Positions 59,850 to 64,000 of a stretch of 64,000 nucleotides of DNA are shown here, piece after piece. The notes under the pieces were generated by a model. It was not told where the DNA came from, did not search any database, and saw nothing but the letters and a program-made list of their open reading frames with translations. Made by a program: the position numbers and the translations under genes. The stretch's first letter is position 1; each line of letters begins with the position of its first letter. Source of the DNA: Thermoplasmata archaeon (GTDB lineage: Archaea; Thermoplasmatota; Penumbrarchaeia; JAEHCK01); NCBI GenBank assembly GCA_020696345.1, contig JAEHCK010000001.1, positions 35,062-99,061 of the forward strand, written 5' to 3'.

Positions 59850-62198
59850 TTGAAATCTAATCTTTTGAAAAAGTTAATCTCAATTTGTGCAATTTTTATT
59901 CTTCTCCTGCTCTTTTTTATAAATTCAATTTATATTGATAATAATGAAATTTATCATATAAAACAAGAGTATTTGGATTTTGACACTATTAATCTTGTAA
60001 GAGAACGTGGGAATCTTACCAGGAGTTCAAACAATCTTGAAAAATACAGTTGGCAACGTACAGTAATAGACTCACAAAACTCAATAAATGGTGAAATCTC
60101 ATTAGCATTGGATTCAGAAGACAATCCTCATGTATTATATTTTTCAAAAAACTATTGTTATTATGCATATTCGGATGGGAAAAACTGGACCACTGAATTT
60201 ATAGCTAATAGTTTCTTCAGTTACGCGGAATGTAGTTTAGTGTTAGATAAGAATAACTATCCTCATGTTTGTTTTAATTCAGAAAGTACGAACTTGACTT
60301 ATGGATATTTTAATGGTACCTCATGGTTTTTTGAAGTTATCAACCAAAACTTTTCTTCTTATCTTGATCTAGCAGTAGATTCAAACGGGCTTCCCCATAT
60401 CGTTTATAGAGGAACAAATGCTTCATTAATATATGACCATTATAATGGCTCCGCTTGGGTAAAAAAGATTTTTAATAATGTCGTTGACTGTTATGGTGCG
60501 TCAATTAAATTGGATTCGAATGATAACCCACACATCACATGTAGCAACCGTGGATCACCTGATGAATTAAAATATTTTCATTTTGATGGTTATGGATGGC
60601 AAAATATTACAGTTCCCGGAATTCTTTCTTATACTACAACTGTTCTAGAATTGGACTTTGAGGGGCAACCGCATATATTTTATTTAGTAAAAAAACCAGA
60701 TAATACACTTCATTATGTTCATAATACTCGTGATAAATGGGAGGGTACCACAGTTGGACCCGTTAATTCAGTAGTTTTTTCATTCCAGTTAGGGTCAAAT
60801 GGTTTACCATATTATGTCAATAGGGGCAGGGACAATGAAATTAGATTTGCAAGATTTAATGGCACTAGTTGGTACATTGAGAGAACAGGGCTTCAAGGTT
60901 ATTTCACTAGTGTTTCATATTTCAAATTAGATTCAAAAGATAATCCACATTTGATCTACACAATAGGTGATGGCAAATATGTCAACATTACATATGTAAC
61001 GAAACTTAATGAAATAATTCCACCAGTTGCCGATGCAGGAGAAGATATTACCATTAATCGATATGAAACCGTTTTTTTCAATGCATCAAAAAGCTATGAT
61101 AATGTAGGAATTTCGAATTATTCCTGGTTAATACCAGTAGATAATTCAACATTGAGAACATTTTATGGTGAAAAGGTAACATTTTTATTTAATGACGCTG
61201 GTGATCATAATGTTTATTTGAATGTAATTGATTATAGTAACAACTGGGCTGCCGACAATTTAACAATACGAGTCATTGAAGTCCTCACACCTACAGTAGA
61301 ACTCAATTATCCGCAGAATCAAGCTATCTTACCTGGCCCTGATGTTACATTGTCCTGGAAAGTTGTTGATTTTAGTGCAGAGTCTTATGATGTGTATTTT
61401 GGTAATTCGTCAGATCCACCCTTGTATAGACCAAAAATAAATACAACTAATCTTGAGGTTCAAATAATAGACGAAACTGAAGTATATTACTGGAAGGTTC
61501 AGGCTCAAGCCAACGGTACACTAGGACCAATCTCACCAGTTTGGAGCTTCAAAGTAGCACATGGGATTCCAGAATTTGACTTAAACATCTCTTCTAAGTA
61601 TTATGACTGGCAGATCGTGCAAGGGAGTTCGGGCAAGTTTTCTGTAACCGTTGAAAATGAAGGTAGTCTAAGAGATCGGATATCATTAAACATTGAAAGA
61701 AGCAATCTTCCTGATTCAATATTTATTGAAATATCAGAGAATGAAATCGATCTGGATCCTAACCAATCAATTGAAATAATTTTTAATATCCAGACGAATG
61801 ATACGACTCCGGTTGGACTTTACTCTTTTTCAATTACGGCAATTTCCAAAGGTTCTTTGGAATATAGTATGGGTGTTAGAAGATCAATTCAAATAAACTT
61901 AACAATAACTACAGGACCACCAAAGGATTTGGATGGTGACAATTTACCGGATTCATGGGAAATTGATTGGTTTGACAACATTGATAAGTATGACGGTGAG
62001 GACGACCCTGATGGTGATGGCAAGATAAATTTAGATGAATTTGAGGATGATACAAACCCTTTAAAATTCAATGTTAAAACTGATGATGAATCTAGTTTTC
62101 TTATCATAGCAATATTTTTTCTCATTATTACTTTAACAATACTTCTAATATTACTGATTCGGAACCGAAGTAAAAGAAGAGATGGAGAGTATCTATAA
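59850..62198 (+). CDS. Secreted propeller/PKD surface protein with calcium-binding motif
   Basis: A 782-residue anchored protein. The signal segment (~9-27) is followed by about seven ~48-residue repeats with the consensus LDSxDNPHxxY...YxNGTSWxxE (~80-385), which should form a beta propeller. A PKD-like domain follows (PPVADAGEDITINRYETVFF, ~390-475), then an FN3-like domain (~480-565), a CARDB/NEW-type Ig domain (~575-690), and a thrombospondin-3-like calcium motif DLDGDNLPDSWE plus DDPDGDGKINLDEF (~692-730). It ends with a TM (~748-769) and a basic end. Translation likely begins at TTG 59850 behind CAGGGTG. The function is probably cell-surface binding. No catalytic residues are seen. Confidence 0.82.
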   Translation: MKSNLLKKLISICAIFILLLLFFINSIYIDNNEIYHIKQEYLDFDTINLVRERGNLTRSSNNLEKYSWQRTVIDSQNSINGEISLALDSEDNPHVLYFSKNYCYYAYSDGKNWTTEFIANSFFSYAECSLVLDKNNYPHVCFNSESTNLTYGYFNGTSWFFEVINQNFSSYLDLAVDSNGLPHIVYRGTNASLIYDHYNGSAWVKKIFNNVVDCYGASIKLDSNDNPHITCSNRGSPDELKYFHFDGYGWQNITVPGILSYTTTVLELDFEGQPHIFYLVKKPDNTLHYVHNTRDKWEGTTVGPVNSVVFSFQLGSNGLPYYVNRGRDNEIRFARFNGTSWYIERTGLQGYFTSVSYFKLDSKDNPHLIYTIGDGKYVNITYVTKLNEIIPPVADAGEDITINRYETVFFNASKSYDNVGISNYSWLIPVDNSTLRTFYGEKVTFLFNDAGDHNVYLNVIDYSNNWAADNLTIRVIEVLTPTVELNYPQNQAILPGPDVTLSWKVVDFSAESYDVYFGNSSDPPLYRPKINTTNLEVQIIDETEVYYWKVQAQANGTLGPISPVWSFKVAHGIPEFDLNISSKYYDWQIVQGSSGKFSVTVENEGSLRDRISLNIERSNLPDSIFIEISENEIDLDPNQSIEIIFNIQTNDTTPVGLYSFSITAISKGSLEYSMGVRRSIQINLTITTGPPKDLDGDNLPDSWEIDWFDNIDKYDGEDDPDGDGKINLDEFEDDTNPLKFNVKTDDESSFLIIAIFFLIITLTILLILLIRNRSKRRDGEYL

Positions 62199-62229
62199 AT
62201 TTTCGATGAGACAGATATAGGCAGCGGCC

Positions 62230-62376
62230 CATAGCAGGGGAATCCGCGCCTGTTAATGCTGAGTGATCAATTGTGGATGAGCGATGGGTATTTTCCACCC
62301 CTGCGCCAGCCCCTTTCCTCGTATGGGTCGGTAGCCCGCCAGGCACAAACGTTTAGAACCAGCGCCAGCGGCTCGA
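62230..62376. repeat. GC-rich composite repeat copy
   Basis: TTAATGCTGAGTGATCAATT, GAGCGATGGGTATTTTCCAC, CCCTGCGCCAGCCCC, GGGTCGGTAGCCCGCC and AACCAGCGCCAGCGGCTCG occur in the same order as at 55690-55882, with the inter-arm loop changed. Confidence 0.7.
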
Positions 62377-62442
62377 CTGAAATAAAAAAATGACATAAAT
62401 ATGTAGAATTCGAGTCCCAATCCCCAATCAAAAACAAGGAAT

Positions 62443-63459
62443 TTAGATCAGATTATTATAAAATGACTTAAATCTTGAATCCATTCCAGAGAAACATCTC
62501 CAATGCAATTTTTTACCATTTTCAACGTCTATTATATATTGATAGGAGCATGTTTTTGTTTCATTAATTTGATAATTAATTTCATATTTATAACACAAAC
62601 GTCCCCATAGTGTTTTATATTCAACAAATTTGATATCTGATGAATTAATTGGTATTGTATGATTTTTACTATATGAACGATGAATATATGCATTATATTC
62701 TTCATCATAATATTCAATCGAATAAGGTACTGTAATATTAAATTGATCTTCTTTTAGTTCATTATAAATAATAATTTTTCCATCATCAATGGAAATTTGC
62801 TCCTCAATTATATTTTTTGGATCAAACCAATCTCCAAAGTCCATTGTTCTAATTTCTCCGTTTTCTCTATCAACAATTGCGTGAAATCCCGAGCCATTAA
62901 TGAATTTACCTTTATATATTTGATATAAATTAACCCGCCAACTACTGTTTTTATGCCATGATGAAACTGAAATTGTATAATCATCTCCCAATTCAACATC
63001 AAACGTTTTTAGGAATCTTTCAGTAAAGTTTACCACAATATTTTTTGCATAATCGGCATCATAAGATAAATTTTTTTCATTGTATGTGGATTGGGTTAGT
63101 CTCATATCTAATAATATTGAATTATTATTTTCCAATTTCTTTGTTTCAATAGAGAAATGATTATCATTGTGCAAATCGAAACTCCAGAGTTTGGTTCCAC
63201 AGCAATTTTCAATATCTTTTAATTTAATTGGAGATTCATTTAAAGCTATCGCTAAATTTTCAGCAATAATTTCTGGGTCTGATCCATTGTAGATCGAATA
63301 ACTCTGTTCGAAGATAGTGGAATCATATTTATTATTATCATTATTAATATTTGGAGTGAATAGAATGAAAAATCTAATTGATAATATTAAAAAAATAATT
63401 ATAATTAAAATGATGATCGCTGATGATTTTTTGTCTCTTATCAAGAGCAACAACCCCAA
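62443..63459 (-). CDS. Hypothetical membrane-anchored secreted protein
   Basis: A 338-residue protein. The N-terminal anchor (IIILIIIIFLILSIRFFIL, ~15-33) is followed by an Asn/Asp-rich spacer and an outer domain of ~280 residues. AIVDRENGEIRTMDFGDW and YIIDVENGKKLHWR are PepSY-like strand motifs (x-x-x-D-x-x-x-G-x-I), so two PepSY-like units are possible. Cys pairs (ENCCGT; LCYKYE/ETCSY/WRCF) could form disulfides. The start is a TTG at 63459, without a clear ribosome binding site. No family name can be given. Confidence 0.65.
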   Translation of the reverse strand: MGLLLLIRDKKSSAIIILIIIIFLILSIRFFILFTPNINNDNNKYDSTIFEQSYSIYNGSDPEIIAENLAIALNESPIKLKDIENCCGTKLWSFDLHNDNHFSIETKKLENNNSILLDMRLTQSTYNEKNLSYDADYAKNIVVNFTERFLKTFDVELGDDYTISVSSWHKNSSWRVNLYQIYKGKFINGSGFHAIVDRENGEIRTMDFGDWFDPKNIIEEQISIDDGKIIIYNELKEDQFNITVPYSIEYYDEEYNAYIHRSYSKNHTIPINSSDIKFVEYKTLWGRLCYKYEINYQINETKTCSYQYIIDVENGKKLHWRCFSGMDSRFKSFYNNLI

Positions 63460-63504
63460 TTACTTGTTCTGTAAATTCTTTCTTTAGTATTTAAGTTTTT
63501 ATCC

Positions 63505-63592
63505 CAGGCTCCCCCGCCAGCCCCCCTGCCTCGAATGGCTCGGTGGCCCACCATCTCGGGTCGGGTAGGCACCAATTATCCCATAAAAAAAA
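63505..63592. repeat. GC-rich palindromic repeat copy
   Basis: CCGCCAGCCCCCCTGCCTCG, GGCTCGGTGGCCCACC and GGGTCGGGTAGGCACC, followed by AATTATCCCATAAAAAAA. The last word also ends the copy at 45441-45495, so the right boundary of the element is shared. Confidence 0.7.
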
Positions 63593-64000
63593 CATGGATG
63601 ATTCAATTCGAGTAGATATGCAGTTTATTTCCTATCGTTCGTGAATATTATTCTTTTGAATTAAGAGATGGAACACGGATGACACGGATCGGGCGGATTT
63701 ACACGGATCTATCTAAGGCTTTTTAACCACGAATACACATAGCTTGATTTTATGATTGATAAATTGAAAAGGTAAAAGGCAAAATGTAAAAGGTAAAAGT
63801 CGAAATAAAAACTGGAATTTTCACTTTTAAGATTTTACTTTTAACTTTTCTAATACCTCAATAAATACATTAGCGTGTTAATTCGTGGTTAATATTGGGT
63901 AATGGTGCGGACAAGAATCGAAAAATGAAGAAACACTTATAACTTTTACAACTTTGGAAAAGTCGAAGAGTTTTCCAATGTAGAATAATTTTTCTCTAGA
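63593..64000. other. Gene-free right end with simple repeats
   Basis: The run ACACGGATGACACGGATCGG followed by TTTACACGGAT (63671-63708) is a degenerate ~10-bp tandem repeat. 63768-63860 has AAAAGGTAAAAGGCAAAATG and TTTTAAGATTTTACTTTTAA words forming an imperfect hairpin, similar to 22245-22315. No gene is seen. Confidence 0.55.

Noticed and set aside
1..64000. tRNA, rRNA, prophage or transposase genes
   Set aside because: I looked for T-loop-like GGTTCRAATCC words, rRNA-like blocks, integrase and transposase motifs and found none that I could support.

Overview
The window reads as AT-rich archaeal DNA, most like an uncultured, anaerobic, quinone-using member of the Thermoplasmatota or a neighbouring euryarchaeal lineage. 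This placement is inferred from gene content; no rRNA or tRNA gene was seen. The archaeal signs are a geranylgeranyl-reductase-type flavoprotein beside two UbiA prenyltransferases and a polyprenyl diphosphate synthase, tandem winged-helix regulators, a CxxC-x17-CxxC zinc protein, a DUF2683 remnant, TATA-box promoters with short leaders, and frequent TTG starts. Strong ribosome binding sites are common.

0-11 kb: a truncated PQQ-type beta-propeller protein, a winged-helix regulator and a cupin (minus strand), a dihydrolipoamide dehydrogenase, a small ferredoxin, and a 1386-residue membrane-anchored protease that fuses a gingipain-like (C25) module to an M14 carboxypeptidase. Small genes and gene remnants lie at 9.8-10.3 kb, followed by a zinc-ribbon membrane protein.

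11-29 kb is a respiratory block. It holds a 2-hydroxyacid dehydrogenase set (membrane protein, GlcD-like FAD subunit, GlcF/HdrD-like iron-sulfur subunit), a seven-haem membrane cytochrome c and an FdhE-like maturation protein. A Tat-exported formate dehydrogenase follows (FdhA with Cys at the usual selenocysteine position; FdhB with an unexpected C2H2 zinc finger), then a tiny Tat-signal protein. The block ends with quinone and lipid genes (MenA-like, UbiA-like, GGR-like, polyprenyl synthase), TatC, TatA and MobA. Together these can make, cofactor-load, export and connect to menaquinone a periplasmic-side formate dehydrogenase. No terminal reductase is visible.

29.5-35 kb: a radical SAM/SPASM protein, then a compact lipoate-assembly operon of lipoate ligase, GcvH-like acceptor, LipS-type radical SAM protein, and a second ligase fused to a Cys-rich DUF116-like domain. 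No glycine-cleavage or 2-oxoacid dehydrogenase enzyme lies nearby, so the client of the lipoyl protein is open.

35-64 kb is accessory. It has MntA/HepT, VapBC and a decayed HicAB locus, then large secreted or membrane-anchored surface proteins: a LamG protein, a CarboxypepD_reg protein, two tandem NosD-like beta-helix proteins, a VWA protein and a propeller/PKD protein. A membrane-bound winged-helix regulator is also here. The gaps are full of dispersed repeats, including a GC-rich palindromic family, a MITE-like hairpin, and a roughly 90-bp element with compensatory changes in a stem that would form a pseudoknot.
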